Numbered from the stretch's first letter, positions 9,296-18,432 are shown. The stretch: DNA of 64,000 nucleotides from Ignavibacteriales bacterium (GCA_016177735.1 JACOUS010000030.1:1-64000), one strand, 5' to 3'. Made by a program: numbers and translations. Notes: generated by a model from the letters alone, not told the origin.

Positions 9296-11107
9296 ATGAA
9301 ATCGAAAACAATAATATTCTTATTTCTGCCTCTGCTGATTTTTGCACAAGCACGAAAAGCCGAATTCAAAATTCATGATAGAGGCGTGCTGTGGGAAACT
9401 ATGAAGGACGACGGCACAATTGGTGCGCCGGATCCGACAAACCGCTTTCAATATTATCCGGGTATGGATTGGCCCGGCGGACCAAACGAAATGTTGAAAG
9501 ACGATCAAAGATCATACATGGTCGGTGCCGGCTTGTGGATCGGCGGATATCATTCCGACGGAAGTTTATTCCTCACCGAAAACGGTCCGTTCCTGAATGT
9601 TGATAAAAGCACTTTCACTCTTCTTGAAAAAACAGACAACTTTATTGAAAGCAGCAGCTTCAATCCGAATGATGCTGAACAAATCATCAAAATGAATTTG
9701 ACTACTTCGGAAAATATTGAAGTGAAAAGAACAAGCAGAGTTTGGAGCTACCCCGGCAGTAACAATTTTATTTTGATTGAATACGAGTTCGTGAATAAAA
9801 ACAGTTCGCGTGTGAATGATATCTATTTTGGGTTTCCGTATTTGATACGACCGAGTTATCAGGATTTTGTTGTTCACAACGGATGGGGAGATGATTTCAA
9901 CCGCACAGATGAAATTGTGAAATATGATGCGGAGAATAAATTACTTTTTGCGTACGACGATACGCCGAATTTCAGCTTGCCGAACGATGTCGGAAATTAT
10001 CGGGACGATAAAAACGAATTGCGAACAACCGGTTATGCCGGATTTGCACTTGTTGACGCAGCTAACGCGAAAAATAATATTCCGCAGCCTTCAAATATTT
10101 TTTATGCACAACTTCTGAATAACGAAAAATATTTTACGCTCACCAGCAGTTCTGCGGCGAACATGTACAAAATTCTAAACGGCGAAGACAAAACTTTGCA
10201 AGCAAGCGGGACGGATAAACTTACACCGTTCACGATGATTTCTGCCGGACCATACGATATCGAAGCGAACGGCACAGTCAAAATTGTTTTAGCCGAAGCT
10301 GTTGCCGGTATTTCATTAACGGATGCTTTAAAAGGTTTGGCATCGCAAGCTCTGCTTCCTCAAGGAGAAAATTTGTTGAAGCAAAGTATCGCCAAAGCAA
10401 AAAATATTTATGCAAATAATTTTGTAGTGAATATTCTTCCGCCGCCTTCTCCCGAAATGGAAATTATTCCCGTGCCGGAGAATCAATCAATTACAATCAA
10501 CTGGAAACCGGTTGAAGATTCGTGGAACGATCCGTTCACAAACACAAATGATTTTCATGAATACAAACTTTACAGAAGCAGTCTTTCTTTTATCGGTCCG
10601 TATGAATTACTCAAAACAATTCGCCCGGGCAGAACAACGGACAGAGACCGTTATTACGATTCCGAGAAAAATAAATGGGTCTTCGAAGACAGAACAATCA
10701 GTCTCGGTGCCGGATATTTTTATGCGGTCACATCGGTTGATAAAGACGGAAACGAAAGCTGGATGACAAATCGAAACGAAGAACCGGTTCACGCAATCAG
10801 GAATCCGGCAGAGAACGCATTGAACGTAAAAGTTTTTCCGAATCCATTTAAAAAAGTTTCAGGCTTTCCGGTCAGCGGTTCGGAAAATTCTATCGTGTGG
10901 ACAAATCTTCCGGCTGAATGCAAAGTTAGAATCTATACAAGCAACGGCGAGTTGATCAAAACTATGGAACACAAAAGCCAGTTATCCGGCGAAGAGACGT
11001 GGGATCAATTAACAGATGCCCGTCAAAGAACATCGCCGGGAATTTATTTCTGGACAGTTGAATCTTCCGTCGGTAATGCCAAAGGAACATTATTAATAAT
11101 AAAGTAG
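9296..11107 (+). CDS. T9SS-sorted secreted protein with fibronectin-III-like domain
   Basis: The 603-aa protein has a signal peptide (cleavage likely after LLIFAQA). A large N-terminal region of unknown function is rich in Trp, Gly and Asp (YYPGMDWPGG, GAGLWIGGYHSDG). A fibronectin type III-like module follows at about 390-500, and the last 80 or so residues are a type A T9SS sorting domain (VKVFPNPFKKVSG ... GIYFWTVESS ... GTLLIIK). It should cross the outer membrane through T9SS and stay surface attached. It lies between the TonB receptor and a PorV-like gene, which suggests a surface glycan-binding role. That function is inference; the N-terminal region is unassigned. Confidence 0.75.
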   Translation: MKSKTIIFLFLPLLIFAQARKAEFKIHDRGVLWETMKDDGTIGAPDPTNRFQYYPGMDWPGGPNEMLKDDQRSYMVGAGLWIGGYHSDGSLFLTENGPFLNVDKSTFTLLEKTDNFIESSSFNPNDAEQIIKMNLTTSENIEVKRTSRVWSYPGSNNFILIEYEFVNKNSSRVNDIYFGFPYLIRPSYQDFVVHNGWGDDFNRTDEIVKYDAENKLLFAYDDTPNFSLPNDVGNYRDDKNELRTTGYAGFALVDAANAKNNIPQPSNIFYAQLLNNEKYFTLTSSSAANMYKILNGEDKTLQASGTDKLTPFTMISAGPYDIEANGTVKIVLAEAVAGISLTDALKGLASQALLPQGENLLKQSIAKAKNIYANNFVVNILPPPSPEMEIIPVPENQSITINWKPVEDSWNDPFTNTNDFHEYKLYRSSLSFIGPYELLKTIRPGRTTDRDRYYDSEKNKWVFEDRTISLGAGYFYAVTSVDKDGNESWMTNRNEEPVHAIRNPAENALNVKVFPNPFKKVSGFPVSGSENSIVWTNLPAECKVRIYTSNGELIKTMEHKSQLSGEETWDQLTDARQRTSPGIYFWTVESSVGNAKGTLLIIK

Positions 11108-11116
11108 AAAACAATT

Positions 11117-12058
11117 ATGAAAATAAAATTATCGATAGTTTTAGTGATGTTGTTATCGGGCGCACTCCGCGCTCAATATGATTACGGTTTCGATTTTGCA
11201 AAAACCGGTTCTGCCGGCTTGCAGTTTTTGAAGATCGGCGTTGGTGCAAGAGAAAGTGCGATGGGTGAAGCAGTGACCGCCGCAGTAAAAGATGTGAATG
11301 CAGTTTTCTGGAATCCAGCCGGGCTGGCTTACGTAACAAATTATCAAGCATCATTTTCACAAAACAATTGGCTTGTTGACAGCAAACAAATTTCTGCCGC
11401 TGTTGCGGTTCCATTCGGATATTTCAGCATTGCATTGAGCGCAGTTTCTTTTTCGATAAATGAATTTGAAGAAACCACCGTAACAAATCCGGAAGGCACC
11501 GGCAGAATGGTTAATGCCGGTGATGTGATGATCGGAATTTCCGCCGCACGAATGTTTACCGATCACTTGTCAATCGGCGGACAAATAAAATATGTTCACG
11601 AAAAACTTGACGACTACAGCATCGATAATGTGTTGTTTGATATAGGCGCGTTGTATTACACCGGTTTCAGAAATCTGCGGCTCGGTTTTGCATTGCAGCA
11701 TTTCGGTCCCGATATGAAAATGGTTGATCAAGAATTTAGAACACCGCTTCTTTTCCGTCTCAACGCAACCGATGAAGTGTTTGACTTGCAAGATATGAGT
11801 TTGACTGCTGCGCTAGAACTTGTTCACTCAACGGACAATGTTGAAGTAGTAAACGTTGGTACGGAATTAAAATTGTATGAATACTTTTTTCTTCGCGGCG
11901 GATACAGATTCAATACAGACGAAGGAAAAATTTCTTTCGGCTTTGGTGTAATATCTCCGCAAGTAACCGGTGTCAATCTCAAGTTCGATTATTCGTTTGT
12001 GAAGTCGGAAATCGTTTTTGAAGACATTCACCGGTTTACAGTAGGAATCTCTTTCTGA
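11117..12058 (+). CDS. PorV/PorQ-family outer-membrane beta-barrel protein
   Basis: The 313-aa protein has a signal peptide (to about residue 20) and the signature region of the PorV/PorQ family near the N-terminus: FLKIGVGARESAMGEA followed by NAVFWNPAGLA. Alternating beta-strands fill the rest and it ends in FTVGISF. PorV shuttles T9SS substrates from the translocon to the attachment complex in the outer membrane. This copy sits among three genes for proteins with T9SS sorting domains, so it may be a dedicated partner for them. It could also be a FadL-like porin paralogue without a sorting role. Confidence 0.82.
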   Translation: MKIKLSIVLVMLLSGALRAQYDYGFDFAKTGSAGLQFLKIGVGARESAMGEAVTAAVKDVNAVFWNPAGLAYVTNYQASFSQNNWLVDSKQISAAVAVPFGYFSIALSAVSFSINEFEETTVTNPEGTGRMVNAGDVMIGISAARMFTDHLSIGGQIKYVHEKLDDYSIDNVLFDIGALYYTGFRNLRLGFALQHFGPDMKMVDQEFRTPLLFRLNATDEVFDLQDMSLTAALELVHSTDNVEVVNVGTELKLYEYFFLRGGYRFNTDEGKISFGFGVISPQVTGVNLKFDYSFVKSEIVFEDIHRFTVGISF

Positions 12059-12059
12059 A

Positions 12060-14030
12060 ATGAAAGCATTTAAAAACTTATTGCTGATAATTATGCCGAT
12101 GTTAATAAGCGCGTGTAAAATAACAAACATAACACAACCGGGCTCTGCCGATAAAAATTCCGAGATAGTTGTGAACATCACGGTAACAGCAAGCGATGTT
12201 CCGGAAACAAATCCGCACAAAGGTTTGATTGGAATTTTATTGCCCGCCGATTGGGATGTTGTTGGCGGCAATTATTCTTGTTCGCTCGGATCCGGTTCGT
12301 TATCTATTAATAATGAATGGAAAGATTCGCTCGAAGCTTGTTATCCTTCTTCCGGCTTCGAAGGAAGTATGAAATGGATTTGTTTGCTTTCGGATAACGG
12401 CTACACTTACAATACACCGGTTGATGTTAATATCGAACTGCGATTGAAAACCGGGAACGCAGAGGGATGTTTTAAACTCGGCTACCTTGTAAGCAAAGCT
12501 TCATCCGGATTAATTTGTTCCGGCAATGACGGCTGGGCGCCGTTTTCGTACCCGAATAATATTTCTGTTCCGTACGGAACTACTTGCGAAGAAAAATTTA
12601 AAGTTGAGAAAGCCGATGAATGGGATTCGTTGTTCAACAGAAAATCCGGCTGGACGGGCGCGGATGGAATTTATTCGATCCCGATCAACTCAAGCGAAAA
12701 GCCGGAAGGTCAGGATCATTTAATTTTATTCAGCGATACTTTTATTGGAAATGTTGATGCGAGCGGAAAAAGAATCAGCACAACCATTGTCAACAACACT
12801 TTGGCATATTTGAAAAGCAGCGAACCGGTCGAAGACAGTATTGCATTTATGTGGAATAAAAACGGCACATCGCCAAAAGCAGTTTTTGTTCCCGAAACTT
12901 CTACTTCCGACGCAAAAGATTTTTATTGGTTGATGGATGGAATAAAAATCGCCGACACAATTCATGTATTTGCACTTCGTTTGAAAACTACCGGCACGGG
13001 CGCTTTTGATTTTGGCATAAATGGAACCGCGGTAATTTCTTTCACTTTGTCGGAAGAGAAATACCCGGTGAATGTGAAGCAGATTGATTTTCCATTCTTC
13101 AAAATTGACGGAAGCAAAACAACAGTTTTGGGACAGGCGATTCTTCCGAATACAAAAGAGAGCGGCAATAAAAATTATGACGGTTACATCTATGTGTATG
13201 GACCTCGCGACGGCGATTCGGGAAAAAAATTAATCGCAAGCAGAGTTCTGCCCGAAGATTTTATGAATTTCGACAAATGGCAATTCTGGAACGGGAACGA
13301 ATGGACAAATGATTTTTCATCTTGTGCACCAATCACTGATCAAATCTCGCAAGAATTCAGCATCTCGGAAATCAATGATAAATATTTGCTTGTCTGCCAG
13401 ATTGGTTCCTCTGTCGCGGTTCGTTTCGGTCAGTCGCCGGTTGGTCCGTTCGATTTTTACAACGAAGTTTACAAATGTCCCGAAGTAAATATTTCGGGAA
13501 ATGTTTTTGTGTACAATGCAAAAGCACATCCGTCTCTTTCGGATAATAATTCTTTATTGATAAGCTACAACGTGAACACGTTGAGCCTTTCTGAAAATAT
13601 TAACAATGCAGATATCTATCGTCCGCGTTTTATAAAATTAACAATCAATGAAAACGGAGCGGATGTGAAAGAGGAAGAAGAACTGCCAGCCGCTTTCAAG
13701 CTGTTCCAAAATTATCCGAACCCGTTTAATCCATCCACTACAATTGAGTACGTGATTCCCAGCGTAGAGACGGGATATATCCCGTCTCTACAACAGGTTA
13801 CGTTAAAAGTTTACGACATCCTCGGAAGAGAAGTTGCAACGCTTATTAATGAAGAACAAACAGCGGGGAAATATTTTGTACAATTTAATGCAGCGCAGAT
13901 TTCCAATTTGCGCCGCAATTTATCGAGCGGAGTATATTTCTACACATTAAGGGTAGGAGATTCTTCGTCCTCCGATAAATCGGAGTCCTCAGAATTTAAG
14001 GAAACAAAAAAGATGGTATTTGTGAAATGA
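12060..14030 (+). CDS. Lipobox-bearing T9SS protein with beta-propeller (DUF4185/DUF5005-like) domain
   Basis: Four parts are visible in 656 aa. A lipoprotein-type signal ends LISAC (Cys near residue 19). A domain of about 150 residues is shared with the protein encoded at 17455 (common motifs MKWI and LLSD). A central five-bladed-propeller-like region (about 190-540, GADGIYSIPIN ... LFSDTFIG) resembles DUF4185/DUF5005 proteins related in fold to GH43-type glycosidases. The C-terminus is a T9SS sorting domain with FQNYPNPFNPSTTIEY. Two palindromic DNA elements lie in frame within the sorting domain (13764-13791 and 13960-13995). The combination of lipobox and T9SS domain is unusual. The enzymatic activity is unknown. 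Confidence 0.72.
   Translation: MKAFKNLLLIIMPMLISACKITNITQPGSADKNSEIVVNITVTASDVPETNPHKGLIGILLPADWDVVGGNYSCSLGSGSLSINNEWKDSLEACYPSSGFEGSMKWICLLSDNGYTYNTPVDVNIELRLKTGNAEGCFKLGYLVSKASSGLICSGNDGWAPFSYPNNISVPYGTTCEEKFKVEKADEWDSLFNRKSGWTGADGIYSIPINSSEKPEGQDHLILFSDTFIGNVDASGKRISTTIVNNTLAYLKSSEPVEDSIAFMWNKNGTSPKAVFVPETSTSDAKDFYWLMDGIKIADTIHVFALRLKTTGTGAFDFGINGTAVISFTLSEEKYPVNVKQIDFPFFKIDGSKTTVLGQAILPNTKESGNKNYDGYIYVYGPRDGDSGKKLIASRVLPEDFMNFDKWQFWNGNEWTNDFSSCAPITDQISQEFSISEINDKYLLVCQIGSSVAVRFGQSPVGPFDFYNEVYKCPEVNISGNVFVYNAKAHPSLSDNNSLLISYNVNTLSLSENINNADIYRPRFIKLTINENGADVKEEEELPAAFKLFQNYPNPFNPSTTIEYVIPSVETGYIPSLQQVTLKVYDILGREVATLINEEQTAGKYFVQFNAAQISNLRRNLSSGVYFYTLRVGDSSSSDKSESSEFKETKKMVFVK
13764..13791. 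repeat. 28-bp perfect palindrome inserted in a T9SS sorting-domain coding region
   Basis: Each 14-nt arm reads GTAGAGACGGGATA. The element is in frame, begins exactly at a codon boundary and encodes VETGYIPSL. It falls between the first two strands of the sorting domain (after EYVIPS, before QQVTLKVYDILG). The equivalent loop in the protein encoded at 17455 is much shorter. It looks like a small mobile palindrome accepted in a loop. Confidence 0.8.
13960..13995. repeat. Interrupted palindrome, copy 1, in a T9SS sorting domain
   Basis: The core CTCCGAT-AA-ATCGGAG (13970-13985) is flanked by outer arms ATTCT (13960-13964) and AGAAT (13991-13995). It encodes the Ser/Asp/Lys/Glu-rich insert after RVGD near the C-terminus. 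A second copy lies at 18269-18304. Confidence 0.75.
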
Positions 14031-17000
14031 AAATCGTCCCGGTGAAAATATTTTTTGTTGTGCTGTTTGTTTGCGCATCAGCAATTATTGCACAAGAACA
14101 AATTAGTTTGAAAGCGGACGGTACAATTCCGGTGTGGCTGACAAACGGTCCGTTTGAAATTAAAACCGTAGGCTTTGGCGAACTTTCTGATGATCAACCG
14201 GTTGAAGAAGCAAACATCAATCCGGTTTATGGAAGGGCAGAAAAAAATCTTTCCGTGAAAGAAGAAAATACATTGTGGCTCTATTCAAGCACAAAAGAAA
14301 ACGGTTACATTGATTTCAACGAATACTACGGCTGGAAAATTTTTAATACGACGGAAAAAGTTTGGTATGCAAAAATAATTTATGCGTTTGCAAAACTTTA
14401 TTCTAACGAAGAGCAAACAGTTATAATAAAGTTCGGTGGAAACACAATAATCGGAATATCTTTCAACGGTGAAGTGGTTTACAAGTCTTTGAAAGAGACC
14501 AACTCTGTTAAAGATAATTTTTCCGACACGATCACATTGAAGAAAGGGGAAAACAATTTATTAATAAAAGCTGCCAACACACATAAAAATCATGCTGCGG
14601 CTTTTTACGATCCGTTAAAATATGAATGGGGTTTCTATTGCAGATTAACCGGCTTGAATGATGAAACGCTGCCGGGAGTTTCTGCTTTGATTGATAAAAA
14701 AAATGTTAAAACGGATTTCAAAGTTACCCCGACTTTCTTCTACAAAAAGATTAACGGCGAACTCGAACAGAAATATTTTGTAGAAATTAATTCAACGACT
14801 GAACAAAAAAGCAGTGCAGAGCTTTCGCTCAAATACAACAATAAAGAATACAAATTTTCATTTGATGAAATAGAGTTCGGGCTGAATCAAAAAGAAATTT
14901 ATTTGCCGGAACCAAGAGCACCGCAAACAATAAATGCAAAGTTAACTCAGCAAAATTCTTCGCTGGAAAAAGCAATCGCACTGCAAGCTCTGCCAAAGTA
15001 CGAACTTTATTTTATGCCGACTACACACATGGATATCGGTTACACAAATCCGCAGCCGGTAGTTGTTGAAAGACAATTGAATACACTCGATCAAGTTGTG
15101 GAAAAATGCGGGTCGGATAAAAATTTTAAATGGACAATCGAAACAATGTGGCTGCTCGATAATTACCGGCAGTCGAGATCAAAAGAAAAGTTCGATAAAC
15201 TTATCACACTGATTAAAAAAGGGAGAGTTGCAGTCTCACCGATATTTTCAAATCCATTCACGGGATGGATCAGTGAAGCGGAACTGGCGGAAAGTTTTAG
15301 AATTGCGGAAGAATACAAAAAGAAATACGGCATCGAATATTCCGGCGCACTTTACAATGATGTACCGGGGCAATCGTGGGCACTGCCGCAAGCTTTGAAA
15401 AAATCCGGCATAAAATTTCTTGTTGACGGCATCAACGAAATATTCGCCGATTACAAATTCCAAAAAAGTCTGCCGAAAATATTCAACTGGGTCGGTTCGA
15501 ACAACGATACGATTCCGGTTTATTTAACTGAAGCATACGTTGAAGGTTCTCGCTACGGACTTGAGCGGAATGTGAATGCGGCGGCTTACAGAATTTGGCA
15601 CCGCATCAACAATATTATTCAGCGTGAATATCCGTTCACAAAAATTTTGATCAACAGTGCTTTCTCCGATAACAGCGGGATTGCAATTAATCAGTACAAC
15701 AATGCAATAAAATGGAATGACGAATACGAGTACCCGAAGTTTGTCGTTGCAACGTTGAATGATTTTTGCAAAGAATTGAGCAAAGAAAAATTAAGCTCGC
15801 TTAAAAATGTGAAAGGAGATTGGACTTCCGATTGGGATATTCTTTATCAAGGCGAAACCAAAAGACAGTTGAAATACAGATGGATTCAAAATCATTTACC
15901 GCCGGCAGAAATTTTGTCCGTGTTTTCATCGATTGAAAATCTTCACGCAAATAATTTTGCAGCCGAGATCAATTCTATTTACAAAAGCTTATTGAATTAT
16001 TCCGGGCACGGCAGCGGACTCGAATACGGATTCGGCTCGGCGGAAGAAAATAAAATCACGGAAGAATTCAGGGAAGAGTTTGTTCATAAAGCGTATTTGA
16101 AAACCAACGAATTGCTCGAAAGAATTTTGTACCGATTAACAGCGCCGAAAGAAAGTTTCGATTCACACGGCGTTGTTGTTTACAACACTCTTTCATGGAG
16201 CCGTTCGATGCCGGTTCAGATAGAATTTCCGCAAACCGATTTTAACAATTATGAAGTGATTGATTTAGCGGCAAACCAAAAAATTGACTCGTACAAAAAA
16301 GGCGGTAAACTTTTCTTCATTGCAGAGGATGTACCGGGCATAGGTTACAAACAATTTCAGCTTGTGAATTCAACAGCAGTTTCACCCAATAGAATAGAGA
16401 GCGGCGGCACGGTTGAAAATAATTTCTATAAAATAATTTTTGATGGCAACGAACTTTCTATTATTGATAAATCTTCCGGCGAAAATATTTTGAATGTGCT
16501 TTCTCCCTTAAAATCATTTGTCCCGGTTCGGAAGAGATTTCAACTCGATGAAAAATTTTTACCGGCTGTTGAAAAATTCATGAAGCCGCAAGTAGAAAAA
16601 AATAATGTTTACGAAGAAATTGGGCTTGAATATCAAAACGAAATATTCAGCATAATAAAATTTAGACTCTGGAAAAATCTAAACAAGATTGATGTTGTAC
16701 TGCAGACAAATTTAAACGGGCTAAAAGAAACAAATTACACCGAGGAATATGGTTTGCCGTTCGCGTTTAATTCCGTGAAAGATAAAGTTTATTTCGAAAC
16801 TTTAGGCGGATTAACTTCAATCGAAGACCGCTTCAAAGCTGCCGGACATAATTTTATGTCAATACGAAGAGCGATTGGAATTGAAAACGAAAAAAGTTTT
16901 TTCATTGTTGCCTCTCCCGGCTGCCGGATTTTTGTCCTCGATACACTAAATAATCAAAATATCCTGATCGCAAATGTTTTGAACAATTTTCCCGAATCAT

Positions 17001-17428
17001 GGAATAGAAACGAGGATAGAAACGGCAGTCTGGAATTTAAATTCAGTATCGCAAAAGTAGATGCAAGCGATACAGACATTTCTACTTTTGGCTGGGAAGA
17101 GGCGGTCGAACCCGCAATTAGAAGAAGCTGGTATAAAAAAGATGAACCGGTTAAACAGTTTCTCACGGCTTCCAATTCCAAAGTGAAAATAGTTTCGATC
17201 CGTCCGATTGACGAATCAAAAAACAATTATGAATTGCTTTTACAAAACCCATTGCCGGGCAAACAAAAAATTACAATTACATCCGAACTCTTATTTGCGG
17301 GATCAAAAATTTCCGAGATCAATTTCCTCGGCGAAAAAATTGAGAACATCGCTATAAACAACAATTCAATTACGCTCGAGATTTCTTCAAACTCATTTAA
17401 AAAAATATTGGTACAAAAGTACCGGTGA
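14027..17428 (+). CDS. Exported GH38-type glycosidase (alpha-mannosidase-like)
   Basis: The 1133-aa protein has a signal peptide (to about residue 22) and an N-terminal beta-rich region (about 25-310). A GH38-like catalytic half follows, where His334-Met-Asp336 (THMDIGYT) matches the zinc-binding HxD motif and Asp445 (YNDVPGQSW) is the likely nucleophile. A later His in GHGSGLEYG could be the further zinc ligand. A beta-sandwich domain forms the C-terminal half. It has no T9SS sorting domain, so it is probably periplasmic. The start overlaps the previous stop (ATGA). Retaining alpha-mannosidase activity is the family expectation, but the motifs are divergent (DUF5054-like). Confidence 0.75.
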   Translation: MKIVPVKIFFVVLFVCASAIIAQEQISLKADGTIPVWLTNGPFEIKTVGFGELSDDQPVEEANINPVYGRAEKNLSVKEENTLWLYSSTKENGYIDFNEYYGWKIFNTTEKVWYAKIIYAFAKLYSNEEQTVIIKFGGNTIIGISFNGEVVYKSLKETNSVKDNFSDTITLKKGENNLLIKAANTHKNHAAAFYDPLKYEWGFYCRLTGLNDETLPGVSALIDKKNVKTDFKVTPTFFYKKINGELEQKYFVEINSTTEQKSSAELSLKYNNKEYKFSFDEIEFGLNQKEIYLPEPRAPQTINAKLTQQNSSLEKAIALQALPKYELYFMPTTHMDIGYTNPQPVVVERQLNTLDQVVEKCGSDKNFKWTIETMWLLDNYRQSRSKEKFDKLITLIKKGRVAVSPIFSNPFTGWISEAELAESFRIAEEYKKKYGIEYSGALYNDVPGQSWALPQALKKSGIKFLVDGINEIFADYKFQKSLPKIFNWVGSNNDTIPVYLTEAYVEGSRYGLERNVNAAAYRIWHRINNIIQREYPFTKILINSAFSDNSGIAINQYNNAIKWNDEYEYPKFVVATLNDFCKELSKEKLSSLKNVKGDWTSDWDILYQGETKRQLKYRWIQNHLPPAEILSVFSSIENLHANNFAAEINSIYKSLLNYSGHGSGLEYGFGSAEENKITEEFREEFVHKAYLKTNELLERILYRLTAPKESFDSHGVVVYNTLSWSRSMPVQIEFPQTDFNNYEVIDLAANQKIDSYKKGGKLFFIAEDVPGIGYKQFQLVNSTAVSPNRIESGGTVENNFYKIIFDGNELSIIDKSSGENILNVLSPLKSFVPVRKRFQLDEKFLPAVEKFMKPQVEKNNVYEEIGLEYQNEIFSIIKFRLWKNLNKIDVVLQTNLNGLKETNYTEEYGLPFAFNSVKDKVYFETLGGLTSIEDRFKAAGHNFMSIRRAIGIENEKSFFIVASPGCRIFVLDTLNNQNILIANVLNNFPESWNRNEDRNGSLEFKFSIAKVDASDTDISTFGWEEAVEPAIRRSWYKKDEPVKQFLTASNSKVKIVSIRPIDESKNNYELLLQNPLPGKQKITITSELLFAGSKISEINFLGEKIENIAINNNSITLEISSNSFKKILVQKYR

Positions 17429-17454
17429 AAAAACAAAAACAGAGGAGGCAGTTT

Positions 17455-18339
17455 ATGAAGAAAATTACAAATGCATTTAGATTAACCCTTTCGTTGATTC
17501 TGATAGCGGTTGTGTTCAGCGGTTGTTTGATTCGTGAGGTCGAACAACCGGCAACCGTTAAAACCGGCGGAGAGTTTCAAGTTAAACTTACCATTACCGA
17601 TAAAACCGCCGATGCAAATGCTCATTACGGTGCGGTGTGCGTATTGGCTCCGGACGATTGGGAGTTTGTTTCAGGCAGTTACGATTCTCAAGTTGGCACC
17701 GGAATATTTTTATTTGATTCGTCCGCCAAACCGGTTTACGGAAATATCGATTCGGTACTCGCTCCGCCGGCTGGCATGAAATGGATTAAACTGCTTTCCG
17801 ATGCCGCTTTTACAAACCCGGCAGATGTTATTCATGAAGCAACTATTAATTTAAAAGTCGGACAGAAAACCGGTGATTACAATATCGGTTACTTTACAAC
17901 AAAAAATTCTGCTGACTTGCTCGGCAGTTTAAATATGTCAGATGAAGATAACGATAATGCGTGGTCGGATACTTCAATGAATCATAAAGTTACTGTTGAG
18001 CTTGCGGTAGGAGTTGAAGATGAAAAAGTTGTTCCTACAAAATTTTCTCTCGATCAAAATTACCCGAATCCGTTCAATCCGGAAACAACTATTCGTTACT
18101 CACTTCCGGTTTCAGGTTACACAACTTTGAAAGTATATGATATTCTCGGCAAAGAAATTGCGGTGCTTGTGAATGGAAGTAAACAAGCCGGACAACATTC
18201 CGTACAATTTTCAGCAAATAATTTACAGCTTACAAGCGGGATTTATTTTTACGAATTGAGGGTAGGAGATTCTTCGGCCTCCGATAAATCGGAGTTTTCA
18301 GAATTTAAGGAAACAAAAAAAATGATACTCACGAAGTAA
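17455..18339 (+). CDS. Lipobox-bearing T9SS protein of unknown function
   Basis: The reading frame is open from a GTG at 17425, but the ATG at 17455 follows a strong Shine-Dalgarno (AGAGGAGG, 17441-17448), giving 294 aa. The signal peptide ends VVFSGC, a good lipobox. The next ~170 residues share the domain found in the protein encoded at 12060 (ADANAHYGAVCVLAPDDW, MKWIKLLSD). The C-terminus is a T9SS sorting domain (LDQNYPNPFNPETTIRYS ... GIYFYELRVGDS ... KKMILTK). It is effectively the 12060 protein without the propeller. It may be a surface glycan-binding subunit, which is inference. Confidence 0.75.
   Translation: MKKITNAFRLTLSLILIAVVFSGCLIREVEQPATVKTGGEFQVKLTITDKTADANAHYGAVCVLAPDDWEFVSGSYDSQVGTGIFLFDSSAKPVYGNIDSVLAPPAGMKWIKLLSDAAFTNPADVIHEATINLKVGQKTGDYNIGYFTTKNSADLLGSLNMSDEDNDNAWSDTSMNHKVTVELAVGVEDEKVVPTKFSLDQNYPNPFNPETTIRYSLPVSGYTTLKVYDILGKEIAVLVNGSKQAGQHSVQFSANNLQLTSGIYFYELRVGDSSASDKSEFSEFKETKKMILTK
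18269..18304. repeat. Interrupted palindrome, copy 2, in a T9SS sorting domain
   Basis: The same core CTCCGAT-AA-ATCGGAG (18279-18294) and outer arms ATTCT (18269-18273) / AGAAT (18300-18304) as at 13960, in the same place of a second sorting domain and in the same reading frame. Flanking sequence is also conserved between the two copies. Confidence 0.75.
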
Positions 18340-18343
18340 AACC

Positions 18344-18410
18344 GGACGACTCTTTAGGAGACCTAACAAGCTGCGGAGCGTGTTATAAAAATCTCTTTAT
18401 CGAGTCGTCC
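18344..18410 (+). other. Nested stem-loop element between two operon genes
   Basis: The outer arms GGACGACTC (18344-18352) and GAGTCGTCC (18402-18410) are perfect 9-bp complements. Inside, GAGA (18358-18361) can pair with TCTC (18392-18395) and AACAAGCT (18365-18372) with AGCGTGTT (18377-18384, one mismatch). The 93-bp spacer is the longest between regulator and cytoplasmic glycosidase genes. It could be a processing or partial termination site, or an inserted repeat; no strong T-run follows. Confidence 0.55.
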
Positions 18411-18432
18411 ATTCAATTTTCTTTGGAAGACG

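Noticed and set aside
6287-12058. SusC/SusD pair
   Set aside because: The receptor is a TonB-dependent protein with a regulatory-like N-terminus, but the next genes encode a T9SS-sorted protein and a PorV-like barrel, not a SusD-type lipoprotein.
17425-17454. GTG start giving a longer 17455 protein
   Set aside because: The added residues are basic, lack a Shine-Dalgarno and would precede the lipoprotein signal; the ATG at 17455 has AGAGGAGG upstream.
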